DNA of 64,000 nt, from assembly GCA_910578145.1 (NCBI GenBank), contig CAJTPJ010000007.1, positions 9,086-73,085 on the forward strand, given 5' to 3'. Of the stretch, positions 23,928 to 32,070 are shown piece by piece (positions within the stretch are counted from its first letter, which is position 1; each line of letters starts with the position of its first letter). Origin of the DNA: an uncultured Christensenella sp. (GTDB lineage: Bacteria; Bacillota; Clostridia; Christensenellales; Borkfalkiaceae). Made by a program: the position numbers and the translations under genes. The notes under the pieces were generated by a model. It saw only the letters and a list, made by a program, of their open reading frames with translations, ran no database searches and had not been told where the DNA came from.

Positions 23928-24786
23928 TTTCTGCTCCTTTACACTTGCATTCGCCGTAAAACAGCGCACGCGTCTTTAACGGAATACCGCGCAAAATTAT
24001 ATTGTCGGTTAAATCGTGATTGAAATAAAATTTAACGTTTGAAAGCGCGGCGCGCATATCCGCAAACAAACTGTTGAAAACAAATTCCATTTCCGTTTTG
24101 CACTTTGCAATCATTTCGCATTTGGTTGCGCCGCCGTAAGCGTTGTACAATACGTTAAACCTGCCCTTTTTAACGTCCTTTTCATAATCGTCAAGCGCGT
24201 CGGCAAGGTAAACCCACTTACCCAGCGCATAAAACAGTTTTTGCGTTTCCGCGCTTGAATATTCGCCCAAAAGATATTCCGACAGCTCTTTCATCATATT
24301 GGCGGAAGGCTCGCACGCGGCGTCCACCACGTTGCAACCGCCCTTTTCCACTTCCGCCTGAGCTACGGTATGACGGCGGATAATCTCCTCCGCGCGCGGG
24401 TGTTTTTTAACCGCTTTTTTAAAGCCTTTTTTGTATAGGTGCCGCAATATGCCGCGTTTATCGCCGTCCGCCTTGTCGTCGCAAAGTTTATAATAGGCAA
24501 GCAAAGTGTTTACGCAACCTATCGCAACCGTGGTATCGTCAACGGCGGTTATGGGGCGTTTTTTAATAAAATGAAGCGCGCAACGCGCCCGTATTATTTT
24601 TACGTCTTCGCCGCGGATATTATGAATAAGCGCCGAAGTAAACGCCATATCGTAGGTAAGCGCAGTGCGCGCGCGTTGCCCGCAACCCGCGCCTATGCTT
24701 TTGCAAAGCCCGCAATACAGCGCCTTGTACAAAGTTTCGTCCTTTTTAAAAAGATAGGGCGCGTCAGGGTTAATATATCCAAACAT
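23908..24786 (-). CDS. DUF5685 family protein
   Basis: 292 residues. The start MFGYINPDAPYLFKKDETLY followed by YCGLCKSIG is the DUF5685 hallmark; the rest is mainly helical with YDMAFTSALIHN and YLADALDDYEKDVKKGRFN, reminiscent of isoprenoid-type all-alpha folds. Metal-binding Asp residues are visible (DALDD) but no function is established. ATG overlaps the trpS stop (TAATG). It leads into the J-domain/TPR genes, suggesting a common process. Confidence 0.85.
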   Translation of the reverse strand: MFGYINPDAPYLFKKDETLYKALYCGLCKSIGAGCGQRARTALTYDMAFTSALIHNIRGEDVKIIRARCALHFIKKRPITAVDDTTVAIGCVNTLLAYYKLCDDKADGDKRGILRHLYKKGFKKAVKKHPRAEEIIRRHTVAQAEVEKGGCNVVDAACEPSANMMKELSEYLLGEYSSAETQKLFYALGKWVYLADALDDYEKDVKKGRFNVLYNAYGGATKCEMIAKCKTEMEFVFNSLFADMRAALSNVKFYFNHDLTDNIILRGIPLKTRALFYGECKCKGAENEQKKS

Positions 24787-25787
24787 TATAACTGATAAAA
24801 TCCTATCTTTTTATATACTTTTGAAAGCGTTTTATTCGCTGCGTAAGCCGCGCCGTCCGCGCCCTTTTTAAGCACTCCGTCAAGATAAGGTTTATCCGCA
24901 AGCAACTTTTGCTGTTGCGCCTGTATGGGCGCAAGCCTGTCCGCAACAACTTCCCCCACAGCCGCTTTAAAGTCGCCGTAGCCCTTGCCGCTAAACTCCG
25001 CCGCCGCCTCTTCGACGGTCTTTCCCGAAAATACCGAGTAAATCGACAGAAGATTTGAAACGCCGGGTTTGGTTTCGGGGTCGTACCTGATTTCTAAGTC
25101 GCTGTCGGTCACGGCGCGCCTGAATTTGCGGATAATAGTGTCCCTATCGTCCGAAAGGAAAACCGAGCCGTTGGGGTTTTCGCCCGACTTCGACATCTTT
25201 TTCGCAGGGTCCTGCAAATCGTTTATCTTCGCGCCGACCTTCATATAAAGCGCCTCGGGGACTTTGAACGTAGGCGAATATGCGTTATTAAAACGTTGAG
25301 CGATGTCGCGTGCAATCTCGACGTGCTGACGCTGGTCGAGCCCCACGGGCACAACGTCCGCCTGATATAAAAGGATGTCCGCCGCCATTAGCACGGGGTA
25401 ATCCATAAGCCCCATATTAATATTTTCGGCGTGGCGGGCGCTTTTATCTTTGAACTGCGTCATTCTCTCCATTTCGCCCACGTAGGTGAAAGTGTTTAAA
25501 ACCCAGCAAAGTTCGGCGTGCGCGGGCACGTGCGATTGCAAATACAGCGTGCATTTTTCGGGGTCTACGCCGCAGGCAAGATAAAGCGCCAGCAACGAAA
25601 GCGTTCTTTGCCTTAACACTGCGGGCGTTTGTCTTACGGTAATGGCGTGCATATTTGCAATGGCAAAATAACAGTTGTAATCGTTTTGAAGCATAGTCCA
25701 ATTACGTATTGCGCCTATATAATTGCCAATAGTAAGATTATTGGTCGGCTGAACTGCCGAGTAGAGAAACTTTTTACTTTCTTCCAT
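24786..25787 (-). CDS. trpS: tryptophanyl-tRNA synthetase
   Basis: 333 residues from ATG 25787 (MEESKKFLYSAVQPTNNLTI), the usual length of bacterial TrpRS. LTIGNYIGA carries the HIGH-type motif, KKMSKSGEN is the KMSKS loop, and MDYPVLMAADILLYQADVVP is typical. It charges tRNA-Trp with ATP. The start 13 codons upstream is rejected because it would extend through the promoter. It has no T-box leader; the expected transcript has only a few bases before ATG. It heads the operon trpS-DUF5685-J/TPR-membrane protein-TPR-rlmD. Confidence 0.95.
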   Translation of the reverse strand: MEESKKFLYSAVQPTNNLTIGNYIGAIRNWTMLQNDYNCYFAIANMHAITVRQTPAVLRQRTLSLLALYLACGVDPEKCTLYLQSHVPAHAELCWVLNTFTYVGEMERMTQFKDKSARHAENINMGLMDYPVLMAADILLYQADVVPVGLDQRQHVEIARDIAQRFNNAYSPTFKVPEALYMKVGAKINDLQDPAKKMSKSGENPNGSVFLSDDRDTIIRKFRRAVTDSDLEIRYDPETKPGVSNLLSIYSVFSGKTVEEAAAEFSGKGYGDFKAAVGEVVADRLAPIQAQQQKLLADKPYLDGVLKKGADGAAYAANKTLSKVYKKIGFYQL

Positions 25788-25797
25788 ATACGCATTA

Positions 25798-25826
25798 ATA
25801 ATAACATATCCGCCGATAAAATGCAA
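25798..25826 (-). promoter_or_regulatory. trpS promoter, nearly leaderless
   Basis: TTGCAT (25821-25826), 17 bases, TATTAT (25798-25803), then only ten bases to the ATG, predicting a leader of about four bases and no Shine-Dalgarno. Confidence 0.6.
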
Positions 25827-25888
25827 AGTTTTTTTATAATTGATTTACCAATCACAAAACTTAGCCATTTTATTCACTTATATTACAC

Positions 25889-25917
25889 AAAAAAACCGCG
25901 CGGGCTGCCCCGCGCGG
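25889..25917 (-). terminator. thrC terminator
   Basis: CCGCGCGGG stem (25896-25904 against 25909-25917), four-base loop, followed on the minus strand by seven T. Seven bases after the thrC stop. Confidence 0.9.
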
Positions 25918-25923
25918 ATTTAA

Positions 25924-27405
25924 TTAACCGATAAACTCCATAACCTCGCTAAAAAGTTTTTTAGCTTCGGCAGTTTTGCTAAACCTCACGGGCTTGTCCC
26001 TTAACTCTTTAAGGCACTTGGGCACCGCCATAGCCGTTGCCGCGTGCAAACGTTTTATACCCTTAAAACTGTCCTTAACGTCGTTGCCCGTAACCGCGTA
26101 AAGCACGTCCTGCGGAAATTTGTAGGGGTTGGCGGTTGAAACTATAACCATTTTAGTTTCGTCCTTTTTGTGTTTTTCAAACCAATCCACCGCAACTTTC
26201 ATAGCGCAGCCCGTGTGGGTGTCCATAGTATATCCAACGTCCACGAACACGTCGTACATAGCTTCCACGCTTTCGTCCTCGTCGGCGTAACCGCCGTCGA
26301 AAGTTTCGCGTATTTTTTCAAGTTCCCCCGCGGATATGGCGTACTTTCCGTCATTTTTCATATCCGCCATACGCTTAGCCGTCAGCTTATAATCCCGCCC
26401 TGAAATTTCAAAAATAAGCCTTTCAAGGTTGCTTGAAACGAGAATATCCATAGACGGAGAAGTGGTTTTGTAAAACTCGCGGTGCAAATCGTAAACGCCC
26501 GTTTCCAAAAAATCGGTAAGTATTTTATTGGAGTTGGAAGCGCAGTGTAACCGCCTTATAGGCAAGCCCATCTGCTTAGCGTAATACGCCGCCAAAATGT
26601 TACCGAAATTGCCCGTAGGCACGGTAAAATCAATTTCCTCGCCCATAGCTATCTGCTCGGAAGAAACCAAATCGAGATATGACGAAAAATAATAAGCAAT
26701 TTGCGGCGCAAGCCTGCCGAAGTTTATTGAATTTGCAGAGGACAGCACCACGCCCTTTTCCTTTAACTTAACGGCGCATTCCGCGCTTTGAAAAATTTCT
26801 TTAACGGCGGTTTGGCAGTCGTCGAAGTTGCCTTTAACGGCAACCACGTTTACGTTTGAACCCTCCTGCGTGCACATTTGCAGCTTCTGCATTTTTGAAA
26901 CGCCGTCCGAGGGATAAAATACCATTATCTTAACGCCGTCCGCATTTTTAAAGCCTTCAAGCGCGGCTTTGCCCGTATCGCCCGAGGTTGCTACGAGAAT
27001 TAAAATTTCCTCTTTAATCCCGCATATATCGCACCCTTTTCTCAAAAGATAGGGTAAAACGGTAAGCGCCATATCCTTAAAAGCGCAGGTGGGCCCGTGC
27101 CACAGTTCAAGCATATACACGCCGTCGTCAAGCCTTACCAAAGGCGCGGGGTCGTCACCCTCGAACTTGGAATACGCCTTTTCGCACGCGGCTAAAAGCT
27201 CCGCCCCGTCGTACTCGTCAAGGTATTTCAAAAGTATTTTCGCCGCGCGCTCGGGGTAGCTCATTTCAAGCATTTCCCCCAATTCTTCCACGGAAACCTG
27301 CGGAAATTTCTCGGGCACATACAGCCCGCCGTTTTCCGAAAGCCCCGTTACGATAGCACGCGCGCCCGTAACTTTTTCACCGCCTCTTGTGCTTATAAAT
27401 TTCAT
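25924..27405 (-). CDS. thrC: threonine synthase
   Basis: 493 residues, the length of the long type-2 threonine synthases. The N-terminus STRGGEKVTGARAIVTGLSENGGLYVP is characteristic, PLP is bound by Lys in GPTCAFKDMAL, and SGDTGKAALEGF forms the phosphate loop. It turns O-phosphohomoserine into threonine. GGAG before ATG. A terminator lies between it and the upstream P-loop gene, so it needs readthrough or its own promoter, which I could not clearly place. Confidence 0.95.
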   Translation of the reverse strand: MKFISTRGGEKVTGARAIVTGLSENGGLYVPEKFPQVSVEELGEMLEMSYPERAAKILLKYLDEYDGAELLAACEKAYSKFEGDDPAPLVRLDDGVYMLELWHGPTCAFKDMALTVLPYLLRKGCDICGIKEEILILVATSGDTGKAALEGFKNADGVKIMVFYPSDGVSKMQKLQMCTQEGSNVNVVAVKGNFDDCQTAVKEIFQSAECAVKLKEKGVVLSSANSINFGRLAPQIAYYFSSYLDLVSSEQIAMGEEIDFTVPTGNFGNILAAYYAKQMGLPIRRLHCASNSNKILTDFLETGVYDLHREFYKTTSPSMDILVSSNLERLIFEISGRDYKLTAKRMADMKNDGKYAISAGELEKIRETFDGGYADEDESVEAMYDVFVDVGYTMDTHTGCAMKVAVDWFEKHKKDETKMVIVSTANPYKFPQDVLYAVTGNDVKDSFKGIKRLHAATAMAVPKCLKELRDKPVRFSKTAEAKKLFSEVMEFIG

Positions 27406-27424
27406 AAATATACTCCGTTAAACG

Positions 27425-27455
27425 CAAAAAACGGCGGCACAAGCCCGTGCCGCCG
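27425..27455 (-). terminator. terminator between P-loop gene and thrC
   Basis: CGGCGGCAC/GTGCCGCCG stem (27432-27440, 27447-27455), six-base loop, followed on the minus strand by T7. It lies ten bases after the P-loop gene. Confidence 0.9.
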
Positions 27456-27465
27456 CAAATTAAAA

Positions 27466-27873
27466 TCAAAGGTATTTCTTGACGAAATCGGGAAGGTCGG
27501 CTTCTACGCAGCTGAAAGTAACCGTTATGGTAATTTCGTTTTCGTTGGAAATTTTGTCAAGCATATAGAATATGCCCGCAAGCTCTTTTACGTCTTTGCC
27601 GGCAATGCGTGCAATACCGTCTATGTAAATATATTCGTGGTCGCTATTGCAAGCGGCAACGCCCTTAACGAACCCGCAAAGCGCCTCTTCGCCGGCAACC
27701 GCCCAGTCCGCAACGTCAATAAAACGGATATTGCGAGCAATATCGTACATACATCTTTTGTTGTCGGTAATGAAAACGCTTAAACCCTTGGCGTCCTGAG
27801 CATTTTCATTAGCCGCCTGAATGAGTTTTTTCGTTTTGCCTGTGCCTTTAGGTCCGTAAATAATTTTAATCAT
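27466..27873 (-). CDS. small P-loop ATP-binding protein
   Basis: 135 residues from ATG 27873 (AAGGAG eight bases upstream; seven extra upstream codons rejected). Begins MIKIIYGPKGTGKTKKLI, a Walker A at the very N-terminus, with YIYIDGIARI (about 88-97) as a Walker-B-like strand. The protein is too short for a full AAA+ module. Conserved in clostridia as an uncharacterised ATP-binding protein (recalled). No partner is evident from the neighbours, so its role stays open. Confidence 0.75.
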   Translation of the reverse strand: MIKIIYGPKGTGKTKKLIQAANENAQDAKGLSVFITDNKRCMYDIARNIRFIDVADWAVAGEEALCGFVKGVAACNSDHEYIYIDGIARIAGKDVKELAGIFYMLDKISNENEITITVTFSCVEADLPDFVKKYL

Positions 27874-27969
27874 TTCAAGTCTCCTTAACGGCAATATTCC
27901 ACCGTTTATTATATTCTATCAGTTTTTTAACGGAATTTCAATAGATTACGGAAAATTTTTTATGAAAAT

Positions 27970-29172
27970 TTATTCACACTCGCGTGCAAACTCCGCAATT
28001 CTGTCCAATCCCTCCAGCATATCCGCGGTTGAAAGCGCGTACGAAAGGCGCACCGCGTCGTCGTCGCCGAAGCATACTCCGGGGGTAATCGCCACCTGCT
28101 TATGCGTTAAAAGCAAATCCGCCACATCCATACTGCCGTTAATTTTAACGCCTTGGTAGCTTTTTCCGTATAGGTTATCGCACAGCAACATTACGTAAAA
28201 CGCGCCGTCGGGCTTAACGTAATCCAGCCCCAGCGGCTTCATTGCGTCCAGCTTTTCAAGCATTTTATCACGGCGCTTGCCAAACGCCTTAATCATTTCG
28301 TTCATAGGCGCCGCATCGCCTTCCAACGCGGCGAGCGTGGCGTACTGCGTCATTGTGTTTACGTTAGAAGTGGAATGGCTTTGGAACGAAGATATTGCTT
28401 TTGCAACGTTGGAGGGGCAGGCAAGATAGCCAAGCCGCCAACCCGTCATTGCGTAGGATTTGGAAACGCCGTTTATTACTATGGTCAAATCCTTCATTTC
28501 GGGCGAGCACTGCGCAATGGAAAAGTGCGTTTCGCCACCGTAAATCAATTTTTCGTAAATTTCGTCGGCAAGTACTACTATATTGTGCTTTACGCACACC
28601 TCCGCAATGGCGCGTATCTCTTTTTCGGTATAAACCGCACCCGTAGGGTTGCAGGGGCTGTTGAAAATAAGCATTTTCGTTTGCGGACGTATAGCCGCCT
28701 CCACCTGCGCGGCGGTAATTTTATAGCCGTGGCGGGGGGTTGCGTATATGTATTCGGGCACGCCGCCGCAACTTTTAACCACCTCGGGATAAGTAAGCCA
28801 ATACGGCTTGGGTATAAGAACTTCGTCGCCCGGGTTGATAGTTGCAAATATGGCGTTGAAAATAGAGTGCTTTGCGCCGTTGGAAACTATTATCTGCGAG
28901 GGGTCGTAATCAAGGTCGTTTTCATTTTTAAACTTTTTGCAAATAGCCTTTTTCAAAGCGGGCAAACCCGCCGCCGCAACGTACTTGGTATATCCCTTGT
29001 CAAGCGCGTCTTTCGCCGCCGCGCAAATGTGTTGGGGGGTGTTAAAATCGGGTTCGCCTACGCCGAAATTAATTACCTTTACGCCCGCAGCTTTAAGCTC
29101 GTTGGCTTTTGCGGAAATTGCCAGCGTCATAGACGGAGCTATTAATGAAACTCTTTTAGAAACTTCTATCAT
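27970..29172 (-). CDS. aspartate aminotransferase-like (class I PLP)
   Basis: 400 residues. Class I/II aminotransferase features: VINFGVGEPDFNTP, NGAKHSI phosphate region, NSPCNPTGAVYT, VLADEIYEKLIY, SKSYAMTGWRLGYLACP with PLP Lys, and the C-terminal PDGAFYVM. It fits the Ib aspartate aminotransferase subfamily (AspB/AspC-like); substrate range cannot be fixed. GAGGAATAATA precedes ATG. It is followed downstream by the P-loop gene and lies between upp and thrC. Confidence 0.9.
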   Translation of the reverse strand: MIEVSKRVSLIAPSMTLAISAKANELKAAGVKVINFGVGEPDFNTPQHICAAAKDALDKGYTKYVAAAGLPALKKAICKKFKNENDLDYDPSQIIVSNGAKHSIFNAIFATINPGDEVLIPKPYWLTYPEVVKSCGGVPEYIYATPRHGYKITAAQVEAAIRPQTKMLIFNSPCNPTGAVYTEKEIRAIAEVCVKHNIVVLADEIYEKLIYGGETHFSIAQCSPEMKDLTIVINGVSKSYAMTGWRLGYLACPSNVAKAISSFQSHSTSNVNTMTQYATLAALEGDAAPMNEMIKAFGKRRDKMLEKLDAMKPLGLDYVKPDGAFYVMLLCDNLYGKSYQGVKINGSMDVADLLLTHKQVAITPGVCFGDDDAVRLSYALSTADMLEGLDRIAEFARECE

Positions 29173-29228
29173 TATTATTCCTCACAACTTTTATGTAAAA
29201 CCAAAAACGTTTATTTTGCCGCGGCAAC

Positions 29229-29867
29229 TTATTTAGTGCCGTAAAGCCTGTCGCCGGCGTCGCCGAGCCCGGGCAAAATATAACCGTTTTCGTTAAGCTG
29301 CCTGTCCAGCGTGGAAACGTAAACGGGCACGTCGGGGTGGGCTTCCGCCACCTTGGAAACGCCCTCGGGCGCGCCGATTATAGCCATAAATTTAATGTTT
29401 TTGCAACCGCGTTTTTTAAGCGCGTCCAACGCGTCGCACGCCGAGCCGCCCGTGGCAAGCATAGGGTCAACGAGAAAAACCGTCTTGTTTTCTATTCCTT
29501 CGGGCAGTTTACAATAATATTCCTGAGGTTCAAGCGTTTGCTCGTCGCGGTACATTCCTATATGCCCCACGCGCGCCGTAGGGAAAACCTTGTGCACGCC
29601 GTTTACCATACCCAGCCCCGCGCGGAGTATGGGCACGATTGCCACGCTCTCTTCGGGGACTTTATACTGAACTGTAGTTTCAAGCGGAGTTTCCACTGTA
29701 ACGGGCGTAAGCTGTACGTCGCGCATACTTTCGTAGGTCATAATGGTGGTAATTTCCTCGATAAGTTCGCGAAATTCTTTCATACCCGTGCTTTTGTCGC
29801 GCAAAATAGCTATTTTGTGTTTGATAAGCGGGTGGTCGAAAACGAATACGTTTTTATAATTTTTCAT
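29229..29867 (-). CDS. upp: uracil phosphoribosyltransferase
   Basis: 212 residues from ATG 29867, which lies in the end of uraA with GGAGA at proper distance. VPILRAGLGMVNG and FLVDPMLATGGSACDAL (PRPP loop) are the UPRTase signatures, and GYILPGLGDAGDRLYGTK is the typical uracil-binding C-terminus. It makes UMP from uracil and PRPP. Translationally coupled to the uracil permease (14-base overlap): uptake and salvage together. Confidence 0.97.
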   Translation of the reverse strand: MKNYKNVFVFDHPLIKHKIAILRDKSTGMKEFRELIEEITTIMTYESMRDVQLTPVTVETPLETTVQYKVPEESVAIVPILRAGLGMVNGVHKVFPTARVGHIGMYRDEQTLEPQEYYCKLPEGIENKTVFLVDPMLATGGSACDALDALKKRGCKNIKFMAIIGAPEGVSKVAEAHPDVPVYVSTLDRQLNENGYILPGLGDAGDRLYGTK

Positions 29868-31308
29868 CTGCGTTCTCCTCTTCTTCTGCAACTACGGTTT
29901 TAGCCGCTTCGTCTATAGTAAGCTGTTCGCCTTCGCTTTTCTTGTTTTTTATATTTACGAAAAGGTTGGTGAGAATGCCGAGTATAAGCGCGGAAGCCAC
30001 CGCTGTTACGGTAACTTTGCCAAATTGCAACGCCATACCGCCCACGCCGACAATAAGCACTACCGAAACTACGAACAGGTTTCTGTTTTCGCCAAGGTCG
30101 GTTTTTTGAATCATTTTAAGACCCGAAACCGCGATAAAGCCGTAAAGCGCCACGCACACGCCGCCCATTACGCAAGCGGGAATTGTGGAAAGGAAGGTTA
30201 CGAAAGGCGCTATAAACGCGCACACTATAGCCATACACGCCGTAACGAAAATGGTTATTACGGAAGCATTGCCGGAAATAGCCACGCAACCCACCGACTC
30301 GCCGTAGGTGGTGTTGGGACAGCCGCCGAAAACCGCGCCCGCCATAGAGCCTATTCCGTCGCCCAAAAGCGTTTTGGAAAGCCCGGGGTCGGTGAGTAAA
30401 TCCTGTCCTATTATCGAAGAAATGTTTTTATGGTCTGCAATGTGTTCGGCAAACACTACGAAAGCAACGGGGATATACGCTACTGCGATAGTGCCGATAT
30501 ACGCGCCTATCGAGCCGACCGTGCCAGTGCCGTAGTCGTCGCTAATCATCTGCAAAAACGCAAAGTTGGGGTACCATTCCATACGGGTGAACGCGGTGAA
30601 ATCAATTATGCGCATTGCTTCCGCGCCCTCGATATAGCTGAACGCGGTGAAAATTGCCGCAACGACGTAGCCCGCGAGAATACCCACTACGAAAGGAATC
30701 ATTTTTAAAAGTTTTTTGCCGTAAACCGAGCAGGCGATAGTGGTTGCAAGGGTTACCACGCCGCACACTACGCTTAATATGCCGTGCACGCCCATTACGT
30801 ACGCGCCCGTGTCGGGGTCGGTTATCCCTCCGGCAAATTGGCTGACGGCGCTACCGGCAAGCGAAAGACCTATTATAGCAACGGTAGGACCTATTACCAC
30901 GGCGGGCATAACTTTATCAATCCACTTTACGCCCGCAAATTTAACTATTACGGAAATTATTACGTAAACCAGCCCCGCGAACGCCGCGCCAATTATCAAC
31001 CCGAGGTTGCCGAGCGCCGCGGAAACGCCGCCGTAAAACGCCGCCGCCATACTGCCGAGAAACGCGAACGAACTGCCTAAAAATACGGGGCTTTTGAATT
31101 TTGTGAACAGCAGGTATACTATAGTGCCCGCGCCCGCGCCGAACAACGCCGCCGAAATGGACATATTTGCGTTTGCGCACAGCGGGTTGTTGTTTATGAC
31201 TATGGGCACTGTGATAGTAGCCGCGAGAATAGCCAAAAGCTGCTGCAACGCAAAAAGGATAAGCTGACCGGCTTTGGGTCTGTCCTTTACGCCGTAAATC
31301 ATTTGCAT
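29854..31308 (-). CDS. uraA: uracil permease (NCS2 family)
   Basis: 484 residues from ATG 31308 (GGAGA nine bases before). Starts MQMIYGVKDRPKAGQLILFA, with about 12-14 membrane segments. Conserved are VFAEHIADHKNIS (Glu for substrate, TM8) and GCPNTTYGESVG (TM10). It imports uracil with H+. C-terminal tail acidic. Monocistronic promoter upstream, then upp. No PyrR or attenuator structure was seen in the 40-base leader. Confidence 0.95.
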   Translation of the reverse strand: MQMIYGVKDRPKAGQLILFALQQLLAILAATITVPIVINNNPLCANANMSISAALFGAGAGTIVYLLFTKFKSPVFLGSSFAFLGSMAAAFYGGVSAALGNLGLIIGAAFAGLVYVIISVIVKFAGVKWIDKVMPAVVIGPTVAIIGLSLAGSAVSQFAGGITDPDTGAYVMGVHGILSVVCGVVTLATTIACSVYGKKLLKMIPFVVGILAGYVVAAIFTAFSYIEGAEAMRIIDFTAFTRMEWYPNFAFLQMISDDYGTGTVGSIGAYIGTIAVAYIPVAFVVFAEHIADHKNISSIIGQDLLTDPGLSKTLLGDGIGSMAGAVFGGCPNTTYGESVGCVAISGNASVITIFVTACMAIVCAFIAPFVTFLSTIPACVMGGVCVALYGFIAVSGLKMIQKTDLGENRNLFVVSVVLIVGVGGMALQFGKVTVTAVASALILGILTNLFVNIKNKKSEGEQLTIDEAAKTVVAEEEENADEKL

Positions 31309-31351
31309 CGTAAAAATCTCCTTCGTTGGTAAATTTTTCTTAACCTGAATA

Positions 31352-31380
31352 ATTATATCACAGCGCCGCAAAAATTGCAA
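31352..31380 (-). promoter_or_regulatory. uraA-upp promoter
   Basis: TTGCAA (31375-31380), 17 bases, TATAAT (31352-31357) on the minus strand, about 45 bases before the uraA ATG. Confidence 0.8.
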
Positions 31381-31388
31381 CTTTTATA

Positions 31389-31418
31389 TAAAAAAAGAGA
31401 GCCGTTTTCAAGCTCTCT
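31389..31418 (-). terminator. terminator of the RloA/RloB operon
   Basis: AGAGAGC/GCTCTCT stem (31396-31402, 31412-31418), nine-base loop, then seven T on the minus strand; it overlaps the end of the RloB gene. Confidence 0.85.
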
Positions 31419-32070
31419 TGGTTTTATACGCAAGGTCTAAAATTTCCTTTACGACTTTATGTATACTCATTGAAGGATTATCTGTAAAGTAACTGAATTT
31501 TTTATATTCGGTTTCGTGAATACCGTTCTTTTCTTTTTCCGCCAAAATAGTTTCCGCCCTTTCAACGGCGGCGCGCACCTCGTTAACTCCTATTTTTTTA
31601 AGACAACGTTTAAAAACGTCTTCACGCTTATATTCGTCAAGTTTTGCAAACTCTTCATTAAACGCCTTATTGACGTGCGCAAGATATTGCGACCTGTGAG
31701 TAAGGCAACAGCAACAGTTTTGCATATGAAGCACCATCCACAATTCAAAAGTAAAATTGCTGTAACCCAATTTATAATCAAGGCGCTTTATCTCCCGCGC
31801 TTTAACTAAGTTTTCTAAAACGTCGGTAAAATTGCGCACGTGGCAATCTTCTTTGCTTTCATAGTCGCAAATATGAGCAATGCGTTCTATACTGCACGCA
31901 TTTTTGCGCTTTGCGTAGCTTAAAGGATTTTTTTCCACGTCGCAGCGCAATACAAACGTACGCACTGCGGCAGGGTCGGCGTTTATAATGTCGCGCAAAT
32001 GCTCGAAATAATATTTCTCGGTTTCACCTTCCACCGAAAGATAGTAAGTAAAATTTTCTTTCCTAACCAT
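31408..32070 (-). CDS. RloB family protein (AbiL-like module)
   Basis: 220 residues. Residues 9-22 YYLSVEGETEKYYF hold the Glu of RloB/Toprim-like nucleases, with CDYESKEDC and FELWMVLHMQNC later. RloB proteins pair with a RloA-type ATPase; the Lactococcus AbiL abortive-infection system has this composition (recalled). It starts eight bases inside the ATPase gene. Probable effector nuclease activated by the ATPase; activity inferred from family, not shown. Confidence 0.85.
   Translation of the reverse strand: MVRKENFTYYLSVEGETEKYYFEHLRDIINADPAAVRTFVLRCDVEKNPLSYAKRKNACSIERIAHICDYESKEDCHVRNFTDVLENLVKAREIKRLDYKLGYSNFTFELWMVLHMQNCCCCLTHRSQYLAHVNKAFNEEFAKLDEYKREDVFKRCLKKIGVNEVRAAVERAETILAEKEKNGIHETEYKKFSYFTDNPSMSIHKVVKEILDLAYKTKRA

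Noticed and set aside
25788..25923. T-box or attenuator leader for trpS
   Set aside because: The promoter leaves only a few bases before ATG, so no leader RNA can form.
28375..29145. 256-codon plus-strand frame opposite the aspartate aminotransferase
   Set aside because: Shadow of a motif-complete enzyme gene; no family features.
31309..31351. PyrR-type attenuator before uraA-upp
   Set aside because: Leader too short and without terminator or anti-terminator stems.
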